A stretch of DNA of 39,498 nt, taken from positions 1-39,498 of the forward strand of contig JAENRP010000383.1 of assembly GCA_024741835.1 (NCBI GenBank). Reading direction: 5' to 3'. This document shows, piece after piece, positions 20,121 through 32,363 of this stretch. Each line of letters starts with the position of its first letter. The first letter of the stretch is position 1. Made by a program: the position numbers and the translations under genes. Below the pieces are notes generated by a model. That model searched no databases and was not told where the DNA came from. It saw only the letters and a list, made by a program, of their open reading frames with translations. This DNA is from Diplocarpon mali (Eukaryota > Ascomycota > Leotiomycetes > Helotiales > Drepanopezizaceae).

Positions 20121-23100
20121 TCGATTTTCGCTCCGGTAGGCCCATATAACCCTTGTATTTCTCGAAAGCGGGTCCTGGCAGAGCTTTTGTAAGGGAATCT
20201 GCCATATTATCGTTTCCGGGTATATGAGCTACTGTTATCTTGCCTTTAGCTACTATATCGTCTCTTATATAAAAGTGTCGAACGTCGATATGCTTCGATT
20301 TAGCTGAAAATTTTCATTCTTTAGTAAGAGATCTCGCTCCTTCGTTATCAAGCCATAAGCAAGGTAATCGATCGAGTTATATATTGAGGTCGGCGAATAG
20401 CTTTAGCATCCAAGCTACCTCTCTTGAGCTGTCAGAAGCCGCCATTATCTCGGCTTGTTCACTACTTAGAGAAGTAGATTTTTGCCTATTCGCAGCCCAG
20501 CTAACAACTCCTTTATTATACTTAATAAGCTAGCCTTAGAATGACTTCCTATCGTTCTCTATAGCTTAAGTGGTATCTGTATAAGCGTCGAATTGATTTG
20601 GTTCGCCTTTTCCATATATAATTCCATCTTCGGCGGTCTTTTATAGGTATCGCAGGAGGGGTTTCGTAGCTTGGAGGTGATCTTGTAAAGGGGTTGCTAT
20701 ATGCCGTGCCAATTGGCTGACAATATAGGAGATATCTGGCCTTATAAGGTTCAAGGGGTATATAACGCTTCCTATAATCTATTAGTAAAGTGAGATATCT
20801 TCAGGTTATAGTAGCTTGTTAGTATAAGCTTTATCTATACCTAATTTCCTTAATACTATACTAGCTAAGGCTGGTAGGTTATTCCCTTTGCAATTAGCTA
20901 TTCCAAATCTATTAAGAATCTTCTTAATATAGTCTATTTGGTGAATTCGTAGCGTTCTAGCCTTGCGATCTCGTTCAACTTATATTCTAATAAAGGTGCT
21001 AATTGGCCCTAGGTCTTTTCCTTTCTAAGTATTGAGAATCTTCTTTTTAAGGTAATCGCAATCTTATTATTTTCCGATAATTAGTATATCGTCTATAAAG
21101 ACTAATATATACGCAGTTGTATTATTAGCTTGATTTTCCTATATAAATAGATTTGGATCTGCTTTAGCGCTTCGTAGGCTAGCCTTCTCTATTTCATCTT
21201 TGACTAGTAGCTACTATTCTCGAGGTACTTGTTTTAGGCCGTATAATGACCTTAGAAGCTTGATATAGGCTTGTTTTCCTTAAAGTTGAAGGTATAATTC
21301 GTAGAATAGGTCGCATTCGTCGTCTAGTAGTACCATATATACGTCTTTAGCTAAGTACGCGTTTAAGAAGGCTGTATCGATATCGATTTACTCGATTTCT
21401 AGGTCTCTCGAGGCTGCAAAGGCGAGTAGAACTCGTAGAGTTATATGCCTAATAACGCTAGCAAAAGTATCAAAGTAATCTACCTTATACTATTGCTTAT
21501 AGCCTTTTAGTACGATTCTAGCCTTCCTTCTTACTAATACTCTATTTACAATCTTATTTCGCAGAACTAATCTCGATTTTATTAGCTTTCTCTTAATAGG
21601 AGGTTTACCTAATATTATTTTAAAGGTTCCTGCTGATTTTATAGCTTCGAATTCACTAAGTATTACTTCTCTCTATTCTTTTGGATTCTGACTTAGCGCG
21701 TTATATACTGATATTACCTCTATAGGAATAGTTGGTTGATTTCCTATAGAGGTTAATGCACTCTCTTAAGTATTAATCTCGCCAAATACTCGTTTTGGCT
21801 TTAGCTTCCTGCTATACCGTAAGGTAGGAGTCTCTATTTGCTTTAGAACGCGTTGATTAGACGCTTTAGGGATGTTTTCTATCACCCTTTGAGGTTTAGT
21901 ACCTCTTACTTCAGCTTTATTGCTATAGATTTGCCTATTTTCTAACGACTCTAACGTTACAGGTCTTTCAGTACTATATACTCTTTCAGTTTCATATACT
22001 AGCCTCTTTATAACTCTTACAAGAGGTCTTTCTATAATATCTACTGGCCTTATAGGTCTTATTAAGCTTATAGCACTATGTGCTAGCCTCCTATTCTGAG
22101 GTCTTTCCTGCAGTTGTACTTCTCTTACATTATACGTTAAGTATTTGTTAAATTTGATATTAGCAGATATTAGTTCTTTTAGAGTCTTGACGTTTAATAG
22201 CTTATACGTCTTCGAGCTTATTATACCTACGAGTATCCAAGCTCCTATTATAGTTCTTGACTCGAACTTACCTAGGCTATTTCCTCTATTATTTAATAAG
22301 AACGCTCTTGACCTAAATACTCTGATTTTTAAGAGATCTTTAGTACGTTCTGAGTACGCCTTTAATAGAGTTAGGCCTTTTAGCTCTCCAAAAGGTAGAG
22401 CCTTCGTAGGCCTCCTATTCTTCAGCCTATAGGCCCATTCTATAGCGTAGCACCACATATAGCTGTTCATCTTAGCGTCGTATATGCAAAAGCGAGCTAT
22501 TTTTGTAATTTCGTACATCCATCGTTCGACGACGCTATTTAAACTATGCTTATAAGCAGGTGAAGGTTCTAGGGTTATACCTCCTTCTAATAGCTATAGT
22601 AAGAATCTGCCTCCAAACTCTCTTATACTATTATCAGACCTCTAGTATACTACTGAAGTAGAGTTCTCTATCTCTAGTTGCTTCTTTAGGTCTTTGATTT
22701 TTGGCTATATCTCGTCGGCGCTTTTATTCTTTAGTAGCCTTATCTAACAGCATCTGCAGGTATTATCTACTACTAATAGGAAGTAGCGATACCCCTTAAT
22801 TAATAGCGGTAGTGTTCTTAATATATCGGCGTAGAGTCTTCTATAGATCTTATCTATTCTTATATCTGTTTTCTTATTAAATTGCTCCTTTATTCTGCCT
22901 GCTAAGCAGCTTTTGCAGTTTCTCTCTCCTTTTAAAGCGATTCGAGCTTCTATACTCAGGCCATAGTTGTCGTCGATTAGCTTCTTTAGCTCAGTATAGT
23001 TAAGGTGGCCTAGTCTCCTATAGAGGAGCTCTGAATCCGTTTTATTCGAGTTTTAAAGTGTTGTCTCTATATTAATTAGTTCTAAAGGTTGTATAAGGCT

Positions 23101-23704
23101 AAGATTTATAGCCTTTTCATTTGCTTCAGTTGCAATAGCAGTATGCGATCGAGATAAAGTGAATAATCTACTAAGCTATAGTATAGTAAATACTATATCG
23201 TCGCCTTAATACCCTTTTGCCTCTTCTTTATTAAAGATTATAGTAATATTATCGTCGCTGAGCTTTAAGACTGATATAAGTCGAGTATTGCCAAATGATG
23301 GAACGTACTATACGTTATATAGCGTCAGTTTATTATTAATAATATAGTCTCTATAGCTAATTGCTTCTAAGAGCGCGCTATTTGCTATTCTGACTTGCTT
23401 TGGGTTATTCTACTTCCTGATTTTAATAAAATCGTTCTATACTCTAGAGAAGTGTCTTATAGCGCCGGAGTCTACTTTCTAAGAAGGCTAATCTGCCTCT
23501 AAGCTTAGAGCTGTCTTAATAGCTTCTATTATTAAGGCAACTTTACGTTTTAAGGAATAAGAGTAGACAGATGAGGTTGTATTGTCTTTAGCTATCTAAG
23601 CTCTGGCTTTATCTCCTCCTCTCTTCTTCGTCTAGCACTTTGCTTTCCAATAGCCAGTTTTGCCGCAATTATAACATTTCCCTCCTCTTTCTCCCTTCTG
23701 TATT

Positions 23705-23812
23705 CCTCCTTATTGTATTCCTCCTCTTCCTCTATTACCTCTGCCTCTGTATCTGCCTCTGCCTCTGTCTCTGCCTCTGCCGCTATCTCTATTGCGGCCT
23801 CCTCCTCCTGCG
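23705..23812 (-). repeat. Low-complexity Arg-Gly-coding repeat in copia-2 gag
   Basis: CTGCCTCTG-type imperfect repeats; on the minus strand they encode RGRGRDRGRGRYRGRGNRGRG just before the CCHC knuckle, an RGG-like RNA-binding stretch. Confidence 0.75.
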
Positions 23813-24629
23813 AGGTAGGCCTTAGCGATCAATGCAGCTGTCTGCGTAGATACAGGCGCCACCTTTAGCTCTTGTCTATACGTCACTTTGTACTCTTAAA
23901 TTGCGACGATTGTCTTTTGCAAGGTTATAGGAGAGGTTTTAAGGTTGATTATAATTGAACTCTATATTCCAACTGTTGGAAGACTGTTGAGCAATTGCTT
24001 TTTCATTTGGGTATCGTTAGGAGGGTTGCTATAGCCTTAGAGGAGAGCTTGAATACTCTTGAGTCGCAGGACGTAGTCTTTAAACGACTTAGAGTAGGGA
24101 ATATACTTGGCCTTATTGAACTGTTTGATCAAGTTCATATAAGTTTCAGAGTTCTCGACAAGTTTGCTCTCTCCTGCTTTAAAAGCGTTCCAAAGAGCGT
24201 AAGCATCGTCGACCATAATCTAGGTGCGATACTTTCTATTAAGGCTAGGGGTAAGGCCTTTAGCTATAGTAGCTATAGCCTCTTAGTTCTTCTTTTCCTA
24301 TTTACCTTCAGATTTGGCAGATTTCGGAGGAACAGGGCCGATAGCCCATTAGAGATAGCCATTTATAGCCAAGTTTTAAATAGTAGCTAGTTCCCATTCC
24401 CAGTAGTTAGACCAATTAAGCTTGATCTTAGCGTCGTTATTCTTAGTGGTCTTCTTAGTCATTTTTATTAAGTTAGGGTTATTGAAAAAAAAGGGGTGAA
24501 AAAATAGGGGTAAAAAGGGGGAGAAGGTATATATATATAGGGGTATATAAAGAGGTATTGTGTAGTTGTGTTTTACTAAGAAGCAGGTTCAAGATTGGAG
24601 AGATTGATTGAGTTAATCGATTCTAGGAA

Positions 24630-24638
24630 TTGCTACTA
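24630..24638 (-). other. Primer-binding site of copia-2
   Basis: The minus strand reads TAGTAGCAA directly inside the 5' LTR, one transition from TGGTAGCAA; compare copia-1 (12261-12270). Confidence 0.55.
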
Positions 24639-24762
24639 TAACAGAATCAAAAGGTATAGATTCTAGTTCTAGAGAGCTGAAGTAGTATATATACAAGGTA
24701 GGCTTACCAAGCCTTAGCCTCCGCTCCGTGCGGTAATCTCCGTACCTTGTATATTTCTAATA
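24639..24762 (-). repeat. 5' LTR of copia-2
   Basis: Identical to 19671-19794 except TTTCTAATA instead of TTTCTAACA at the outer end. Confidence 0.94.
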
Positions 24763-24767
24763 GAAAG
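24763..24767. repeat. Target-site duplication GAAAG (right copy)
   Basis: Matches 19666-19670. Confidence 0.9.
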
Positions 24768-25563
24768 AGAATTTATCTACGTCTTGTAAATATTTGTATA
24801 GACTGATACGATCGCCTCAGTGATAGAGCTCTACAGATGCGTACTACATGCTTGAGCAGTTGGCTTCCGAACGATTCATGACTTGTAGCTAGATAGGCTA
24901 CATACAGCTCCGGGGGAAGTTCCGAGCGAGTTCGAGAGAGGTATGTAGAATGAGGCTGAGAAGCTACTCCGTATAGCCAGGAGGCAAGGGGCAGGTGGCA
25001 AATGAACGTGGCCGCATTCGCATCATCTACATGGAAATATCCACGGTCAACGGAGTTTGGAAAACTGGAACGCCCCCGTCGCTGTTCGGAATAAGCCGCT
25101 CTTCAGAAGAATATTAAATTTCCTTTCGCTCGAGGATCGGGAGTATTCGGGACGGACAAGGCTATGCACTGACCACAGGGTAGACTGGACAAGGCTGAGC
25201 CAGCGAATATCCAACCAGAGCATCCCCTCAGTCCCAAACCGAGTTTTTTTCGAATCCCGACGTGTAAGAAGATACATCGCCAATACTCGTATCCCGAGTA
25301 TCAGGCCGGGGCTCAAGCGTTTTTCTATGTGGGCGTCATCGTCAGAAAGGAAAAAGTATCGGTATTGGTCTACCACTGCTTACTTCTTTGTCGCCACGAA
25401 CGCTTTACGCCTCTGTATAAGGAACAACGAGATACTCAGTACTGAGGTACTCAATTTTGCTATCCCAAGAATCCTCTGAGCTGTTGAGACAAGCACAGAA
25501 ACGTTTCCTACTATCACTTCTTCCCCTTTCCCACGTCCAAGCTTGAATCACTAATCGACCTCG
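24768..25563. other. Promoter region of the alternative oxidase gene
   Basis: About 800 bases between copia-2 and AOX. Open frames on both strands (25047-25376 minus, 25057-25479 plus) overlap each other and resemble nothing known. The last ~80 bases are pyrimidine-rich leader. I do not identify a specific regulator site. Confidence 0.5.
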
Positions 25564-26707
25564 ATGTATGCAATCACAGTTCCAACGAAGCTACCACTCC
25601 CGAAGCGATCAGTTGAACGGCTCTCAAGAGCCTTAGTAAACTTATCCCAAAATCATGGAGTATCAACCAGTACGGCCTGTGTGCGTTTGACCAGTGTACA
25701 CAGTCTCCATTCCAGACGTCAATTTTCCTCGACGCCTAGAACACAGCTGCGTGACATCTTTCCTTCTCCGGACCATGAGCACATCAAAAAGACCGAAGCA
25801 GCATGGCCGCACCCACCGTCAGTATTTTCAAATGTTCACGTAAATGCAGAGGCTGACTCTGTCCCATAGCTACGACGCCGAGAAGATGAGAAAGAACATA
25901 TACTACGCCCACCGAAAACCCAAAGACCTTTCGGACTGGGTAGCTCTCTTCATGGTCAGATTGCTGAGGTTTGGCATGGACACCGCGACTAGATACAAGC
26001 ATGATGTGGAAGCACCCAAGAAAATTGGCGACAGCAACGCGGTGGCAGCGACCAAGCCGTATCGCATGAGCGAGCCCAAATGGCTCGTCAGAATGATATT
26101 CCTGGAATCAGTAGCAGGCGTTCCAGGAATGGTAGCAGGTATGATTCGCCATCTCCACAGTCTCAGAAGACTTAAGCGAGACAACGGGTGGATCGAGACC
26201 TTGCTGGAGGAAGCTTACAACGAGCGGATGCATCTCCTCACCTTTCTTAAGATGGCCGAGCCCGGTTGGTTTATGAAATTCATGGTCCTTGGTGCTCAGG
26301 GTGTCTTCTTCAACTCGATGTTCCTCTCCTACCTCATCTCTCCGCGAACTTGCCACCGTTTCGTGGGCTACCTGGAGGAGGAAGCGGTTCTGACGTATAC
26401 TCTCGCCATCCAAGACATCGAAGCCGGGAAGCTTCCAAAGTGGAAAGACCCTAAGTTCAAGGTCCCAGATCTCGCAGTCAACTACTGGAAGATGCCTGAA
26501 GGTTCAAGAACTATGAGAGACCTATTGCTTTACATTCGAGCCGACGAAGCTAAGCATCGTGAAGTCAACCACACATTAGGCAACCTGGACCAGAAGGAAG
26601 ATCCGAATCCCTTCGTTTCCGAGTACAAGGACCTGGATACCCCACACCCTGGCAAGGGTATCGAGCACATCAAGCCTCTAGGATGGGAGAGAAGGGATGT
26701 TATCTGA
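25564..26707 (+). CDS. AOX1: Mitochondrial alternative oxidase
   Basis: Di-iron ubiquinol oxidase of the inner mitochondrial membrane; passes electrons from ubiquinol to oxygen, bypassing complexes III and IV without proton pumping. Two exons, 25564-25817 and 25870-26707 (363 aa). The 52-bp intron starts GTCAGT, has branch CTGAC and ends CATAG; joining restores WPHPPYDAEKM, as in fungal homologues. The N-terminal ~65 residues are rich in Arg/Ser and end RRQFSSTPR, a typical matrix-targeting presequence. All iron ligands are present: Glu in [10 protein letters not shown] (~164), ExxH in NERMH (~203/206), Glu in YLEEEAV (~255) and ExxH in DEAKH (~311/314). The end is [14 protein letters not shown]. 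It looks fully functional. Neighbour copia-2 ends ~800 bp upstream. AOX is often induced when the cytochrome path is blocked; no element was proven here. Confidence 0.97.
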
Positions 26708-27640
26708 AGAGCTTTAGAAATGAAGCATCCCAGATAGACTCCCAATGTACGAGAACGATATGATACTGTACGACTACCGAAGGATCGACATTCAGGCCGG
26801 GTCCTCAACACCTGGCATTGAAAAAACCACCTACATCAAGGGGGAAAAAACGCCACTCCCCAAAACTTGTACAAATTATGCTCTTACGAATTGCTTTTAC
26901 CCAACGAGGGAATGCCGATAGACAGATCTCCTACTCTTAGAAATCCTGTAGATTCTAGGCACGTACTGGTCATACCCCACTTCGCGTTTGCAATCGGCGT
27001 TGGGCTTTTGGACTTCTAGGTTTGATTGGATTGACAATCAATCCTGGAGAAATAGATAATGGCTTCAGGGCTCTACAGCCTACATCCGAGCAATTCCCGT
27101 GCCATAGTGTCAATACAGGTAGGATACTCCTGTGCAAGCTGGTCTATGCTGCCACCAAGCTACGTCCCGGGACAGAGCGCCAGCGAGTGTTTCACGCTCT
27201 GTGAGTTTCTTCTTTTATCACACTCCCTCTTGCATTCCAAAAACTCCAAAAATTCCATCCAAGCTCAGGAGTAGAGTAAGAACTGGTTGCCCTACCAAGC
27301 TCACATGCTCTACAAGCCTCCGCACAAAAACGCTTGGTGAGGAAGGGGACAGCCTAGCCCGAAATCAACAGTATATCACTCGAATGCAATCGACGCCGAG
27401 ATGGCTCAACTTGAGGTATTCATTAGCTAGAAGCCCCGGAGACGACCAAAACATAGACCAGCCCTCGAAGGCTGTGCAAGTGCACAGATTAGGATATTCG
27501 TATGGTCGGAGGCAGATGTACTTCGTAGAAGCTGAAGACGCCAGTTTGGTCGTGTGACCGCGGGAACCCACTGTGGACTCTGAGTCGAAAGCTCTCTGAC
27601 TCTCTTCGCCGGCTTACTATGCGGCATAGATGTCCTGGGA

Positions 27641-27675
<35 letters not shown>

Positions 27676-28176
27676 CAGCTTGCAAATCATCGTAACACGC
27701 TCAGCTTAGAGTATGAAAGTGAGATAGCTAGCAACCGGGACCGCACTCCCACGTGAAATATAAATTCAACGTTTGTCAGGTCACAAGGATACATAGTTTG
27801 ACCAAAGGTGGAGGCGACTTCAGGCGTTGGTCGTGGAAGACTAGTATTAAATTTCCTACGCCCCAGAGATTGTCAGAAAGCTGTGATAAGTCCGCCCAAA
27901 GTTTGCTCGAGACGCCCGCCCATAATTTATATAACGGCCATGTGCTTGCCTCGAGGAAGAATTAACAAGAAAGAGAGAGAGAGAGTCAGTGCTACCGCTA
28001 CGCTATGTAATGATTCCCCATACCTGTAAGATGCAACAAAACAAATGGAATACTATGCACCGGATTTCCCTCTTTCTTCAAGTGCTTACAACATCCGCTT
28101 GATCTAACCCAAATACGGCATATATCGTCTGCTCAAGGTTTTGGCCACCGGAAGCCCCATTTAAAACTTGAGATGG
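26708..28176. other. Intergenic between convergent AOX and DUF726 genes
   Basis: No supported gene; open frames here lack family features. It holds a (GA)n microsatellite at 27645-27672 and a shorter GA run near 27970-27986. Confidence 0.5.
27645..27672. repeat. (GA)n microsatellite
   Basis: About 14 uninterrupted GA units. Confidence 0.9.
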
Positions 28177-31100
28177 TTATGCAAAAGTCATCTCGATCTC
28201 CTTCTCGACCCCGAAGTCCTCGTCTTCGTCCGCCCATGCGTTGTGCCCATAGTCTAATGGCGGCAATGTAGACGGCATCGTGCTGCTACTCTTCAGCTCC
28301 GGCCTTTGTAGTGTAGCTTCACGGTCAGTTGGCTTTGGTGTTGGAGGATTTAGGGGCGCTGGCGCTTGTAGGGGTAGAGGGTTGTCAGGCATGGCTGCCG
28401 AGAGTGAAGGCGAACGGTAGGCGGAATCGAAAGTCATTTGGATCTCTTCTTCGTCTGCGCCGTAGAAAGGAGTGTGTGACCGGCCGGGTGTAACCCACTC
28501 GCTGCTGGGTTGTCGCGGGGAGGCAGCTGGTGAAGGTTTGCTTACTTGCAGCATTGTATACGCATCGTATGATTTTCTTTCAAGTGGAGAGTTGCGGTGG
28601 TTGGATGGGCTGGTTGGACTGGATGACGAAGAGCCTAAGTCGAGTCTGATGGGCGGAAGTGTGGACTTGAGTTCTTTGACTTCCATCTGCTCGCTCGCCA
28701 ATTCAGCACGAATGGCATCAATATCGAAAAGTATGCCGTGTTTGTTTCCTTGGCCATCCTCAACTCTGCTCGAGCTCTCTGGTTCTCCTTTGGACTCTTC
28801 ATATGTCTCCCATTCTTTTCGCTCAACCGCATTCTTCTTCTTGCGGCTGAAAAAGCCGAATTTGCCCTTCGCTTTCTCCTCTCTCTCCTTCTTCTCGAAC
28901 TCCTTCCTTGCCTCTTCAATCTCGTTGATCAGCTCTCTCTGGCGCTGTTGATGATTCTCGGGGTCTGGGTCTTCTATTTCTGTGAATTCATCGCTCTCTA
29001 CAAGCCAGCCGACCTCCCGAAGTAGTTTAGGCATGGCTGTTCGGTATGCCATGTGTCCTGGTACAAGCTCTGTGACATCGACGTTTTCCAAGCCCGGAAT
29101 CTCTTCCACGGGAGCAAGTCCCGCAACCCTACTGATTCCGCCACTAGTTAGGCGAAAGAGATACCCCAGAATCCAATCGTTCCTTGCGTAGCCGTTTACA
29201 AAACGACCAGCAACAACAGACCTCGCTTTCAGATATTCGTCCTTCTTCGCCACGATTGGCGAGCCAAATAGGTAGACATTCTGTACGAGCCCATAGGCCC
29301 CTTTCCTTGCAAGCTCTCTCAAGCAGGCGAATATGACGCGGGACCCGAGAGAGTAGCCAACGAAAGTGATGGGCCGAGTACCCAAATTGCGATCGATAAG
29401 CGAGTCCGCAAGAATGAGACCAGCCGCGTTTGCTCGGTCAAGGGAAACCGTCCAAGGATTATCGATCAAGTAGGACAATTTTGTCAGAATGACAGGAAGT
29501 GTCAGGGCAGCCATGAGACTTGTCAATATTGTGCTACCGAGTACTTGTTGGAGACCTTGAGTCAAAGCCTGTAATCGTTAGTAGTGAGACGCGGTATCGT
29601 AAAGGTTGCTGACCTCTGTTGCTAGGATATTAATAGTAGCTCCCATACTTTGAAGCATCTCAGGTTCCCAGAGCACAGAGTATATATCTCCCATGATAGG
29701 GTCAACTGTACTGTACGGTAGTCGAACATCGTCAACTTTGCCTGTCATCCATCCTGAGATAGTGACTATCAAATTTACTCGCTTGTTGTTATGTAGAGGG
29801 CGGTATTCGAAGGTCTTGACGGCTCCTGTTCGTCTATTCGCAGCTCGCACAGCAATGATACCCCCCGAAGCAGCAGCGCCAGACGTAATGATGGCCGCTC
29901 CTCCAGCGCCAGCCAGAAAACCGCTTGTACCCGCAACGCCAATAGTCGTGAAACCAGCGGCAAGGCCGGCACCAATCACAGGAGCCAGAAGTCCCGCGGA
30001 AAGGCCAATCACCAAGCCACCTCCAACAGTTGCAAGACCCATCATCATGTACCTTTTATTCAAGGCCATTTTTCTTCGGCTTTCTTTATGCTCATCTTCG
30101 TTCCAATTCTCTTTCTCTGCGGCATGTTGCATTTCCAGAGAATCCGTGACCCGCTTCTCGAACCGGCATATTTCAAGCCACGAAACGTCCATGTTGTCCC
30201 CAACCTTCTCCAAGAGTACCCTGGACCGGGCATCGTAGACTGAATCGGCAATGAGGGTTAAGAAAAGATCACAAAGAACAGTCCAGCGAAGATCAATATC
30301 GAGGCTTGCAGTTGTTGGGAGTTGCGAAGGAGTACGCACTTCTGGCAAATCGTCACTTTCATGCGCTTCATACGGAGGCGGTGCCCGGGCCACTTCTTCT
30401 TCGTCGTACCGGTAGGGACTGGCGGGCAGTCGAGGAGAAGATACGGATGGCCGTGATGAGAGAGACAGGCGAGGACTCCTATTCTGAGAGGTTACCGAGT
30501 CCGGTCTGGGTGATGACAACCCCGGAGTTAGGGGCTGCTTCTCAGCCATAGGATTTTTGACCCGGGCATTTTGCATGAGGGTAGGCGTCAGATCTTTGGG
30601 GACAACACCATGGTGAGCCAACTGCTCGATCATTATCTGTTCCGCGGTACTAATCTCCATGTGGGCATACAATCGCACCATCATTTTTTGACTCCACATC
30701 TGCATAGCTTCAGCTGCCATCTGGATTTCCTTTTTGCTCCCTCTGGTAGAAGACATTGATTCCGCTGTAGCAACCATATTTGAGATAATCAAACGGGTCA
30801 TGCCAACATATGCAATTCTTTGTCCTTCGGTCAGGAGATCTTTAGTCGCCTGCATCTGAGAGGTGGCATCGCGCTGCTCTTCGTCCTCCATTTCTCCGGT
30901 TCCTGTACCGCCGTTAACATCCTTGAAGAGATACTGAGTGTTTTCGTCAAGACTTGTTGCCGACTGAGCGTCCTCGTCCAACTGAACCCTGGTGTATCCT
31001 TTCCCAGCTCCACCAAGTCCTTCATAAGCATCTGCCTCATGGTCGGAGTCGTGCGCCTCTCTCGCAATAAGTCTGTTATCATCATCGTAGATATCGTAAG

Positions 31101-31791
31101 GTGCAAAGGCTGGCATGGTCTGCCACTCATCATCCTCTTCCACTACAGGCGATTTCATGTCAAGCTGAGCGGTATGTTGGTGCGACCACTCTGATATACC
31201 ACCAGTCCGAGAGCTATGAGCCCGGGCATAGCCTTTGTCTTCTTGCGCCTGCTCCTCTTTACGTTCCTCCTCGTCCTTCTCCCCTGGCCCGTACTTGGCG
31301 TCGTCTACCCCAGTTGTAATGTACATCGGTTGCTCAGGAGAGGGCTCTGCAGGCGCGTCTTTCGCGGGCTCGTGTCGATTCACATCATGGGAACTCTCTT
31401 CAATATGTGCCCGAAGGCTCGCAGGCCCTGGAGAGGCAGCTCCCGTTGCTCCTTGGGCCTCTTCCCCGGGTTCTTGTAGCGGGACGGGTGTTCCAGATGG
31501 CAGTGGCGTTTTTCGGGCATCCTTGGATTCCTCATATTGAGAATCGATTTGGACCTTTGCCGCGTCGATCGATGCCACAGATTCAGAAGCTTGTTTCGCT
31601 GCGTGCCCGTTGACTCTAGATCCTGTCGGCTCGTCCCCTAGAGTTTTCGGCTCTTCAGTCATTGTGGCCTCGTGTTTGACAATCGGGAGTCCAAAATCGT
31701 CGACTTCTGCCACGGTGGCACTGGGTACCACATGGCCATTGCTAACCACTTGAACCGTTTCTTTGTTTACTGCCTGTCCGCTCTCCGGCAT
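28177..31791 (-). CDS. DUF726 (TMCO4-like) membrane alpha/beta-hydrolase
   Basis: Two exons on the minus strand, 31791-29614 and 29568-28177; 1189 aa. The 45-bp intron is GTCAGC...ACAG with branch ACTAAC; splicing gives INILATE-ALTQGLQQVLG. Residues 1-~500 are acidic, Pro/Ser-rich and probably disordered. From ~500 the family core begins (TVLCDLFLTLIADSVYDARSR). A Gly/Ala-rich hydrophobic stretch follows at ~583-650 (GLVIGLSAGLLAPVIGAGLA), likely 2-3 membrane passes. The hydrolase part has nucleophile elbow GYSLGS (Ser ~799), FGSPIVAKKDE, Asp in ARNDWILGYL (~857) and His in PGHMAYR (~898), a complete candidate Ser-Asp-His triad. The last ~280 residues are charged, coiled (EEARKEFEKKEREEKAKGKF) and disordered. 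Family members include human TMCO4 and yeast Mil1; the substrate is not established. ATG with A at -3. Confidence 0.92.
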
Positions 31792-32363
31792 GTTGTTTTC
31801 GACCGCCCCGTGTTGCGAAGTCCTCGGTTCCTCACATCCAAGGGCCTCTTCCTATGGCAGGTTTGTGTGAGGCAGAGAGCGTTCCTCTTGTCGTGGTGTA
31901 GGCCTCGTCCTTAACAGACTCATAGCGTCAGAAACACTGGGTCGTGGGTTGAGATGCTCGTGGGCACTCGAGGTCAGTCGACGGGGGGTTGACACGCTAA
32001 CAAAGGCTTCGGTGGGGCTTCCGTTTTTTCAGATTTCGGTGATGGATAAAACCTTGAACCAGGTCAAACGCCAGCTGCGAAGTGCTTGTATTTGGAGGCA
32101 CGCCGTGTTTCACTAGTACTATTGTTCCACACGGATCTGTTGTTAGTTATAGGTGAGCATTTGTTTGTTGAAGAACAAGACTTTCGGCGATCCAAAGACC
32201 TTGTGAATTGTCATCACTTCAGATCCTTCAGTCCATGCAAGCTGTCGTGTCAATTGGGAAATTCCCACCAGGAAATCTCAGAGACTCGGCTCTATTAGAA
32301 CTAGATTACCCAGCCTATCTACGTGTCTGTGACTTCTCTTATTCGTCCATGCCTTAAATCTCA
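31792..32363. other. Intergenic between tandem minus-strand genes
   Basis: Promoter of the DUF726 gene and 3' flank of the thioesterase-like gene. No ORF with support. Confidence 0.5.

Larger units (their letters stand above)
19865..24462 (-). pseudogene. Copia-2 gag-pol pseudogene
   Basis: Begins at ATG 24462 (MTKKTTKNNDAKIKLNWSNY). Gag runs to the zinc knuckle CYNCGKTGYWKAKC at 23676-23635 (His of CCHC now Tyr), preceded by an Arg-Gly-rich run. Protease VDSGAIRHFSRV at 23475-23440 keeps its catalytic DSG. Pre-integrase near 23035-22890 (LGHLNYTELKKLI, CKSCLAGRIKEQF). Integrase continues to the open stretch 22518-21766 (RVFRSRAFLL, then a Thr/Arg-rich linker). RT has FIDDILIIGK at 21109-21071. 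RNase H ends with STSLSSE-stop-AEIMAAS and KHIDVRHFYIRD near 20470-20270. The C-terminus contains a 30-bp repeat array. Dozens of TAA/TAG occur, mostly where Gln or Trp is expected. Non-functional. Confidence 0.92.
19671..24762 (-). mobile_element. Copia-2: complete Ty1/copia retrotransposon, interior mutated (5092 bp)
   Basis: Two 124-bp LTRs differing at one base, flanked by GAAAG duplications. The minus strand gives LTR, primer-binding site, gag with CCHC knuckle, protease, integrase, RT, RNase H, polypurine tract, LTR. Integrase before RT fixes the copia family. The interior has many TAA/TAG codons, yet the LTRs are almost identical. It sits between the GFA remnant and the alternative oxidase gene; its own promoter would point away from the latter. 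Confidence 0.95.

Noticed and set aside
22145..22432. 95-codon frame, plus strand
   Set aside because: Antisense to the copia-2 integrase open stretch.
23995..24390. 131-codon frame, plus strand
   Set aside because: Antisense shadow of copia-2 gag; the minus strand shows Gag pattern and CCHC knuckle.
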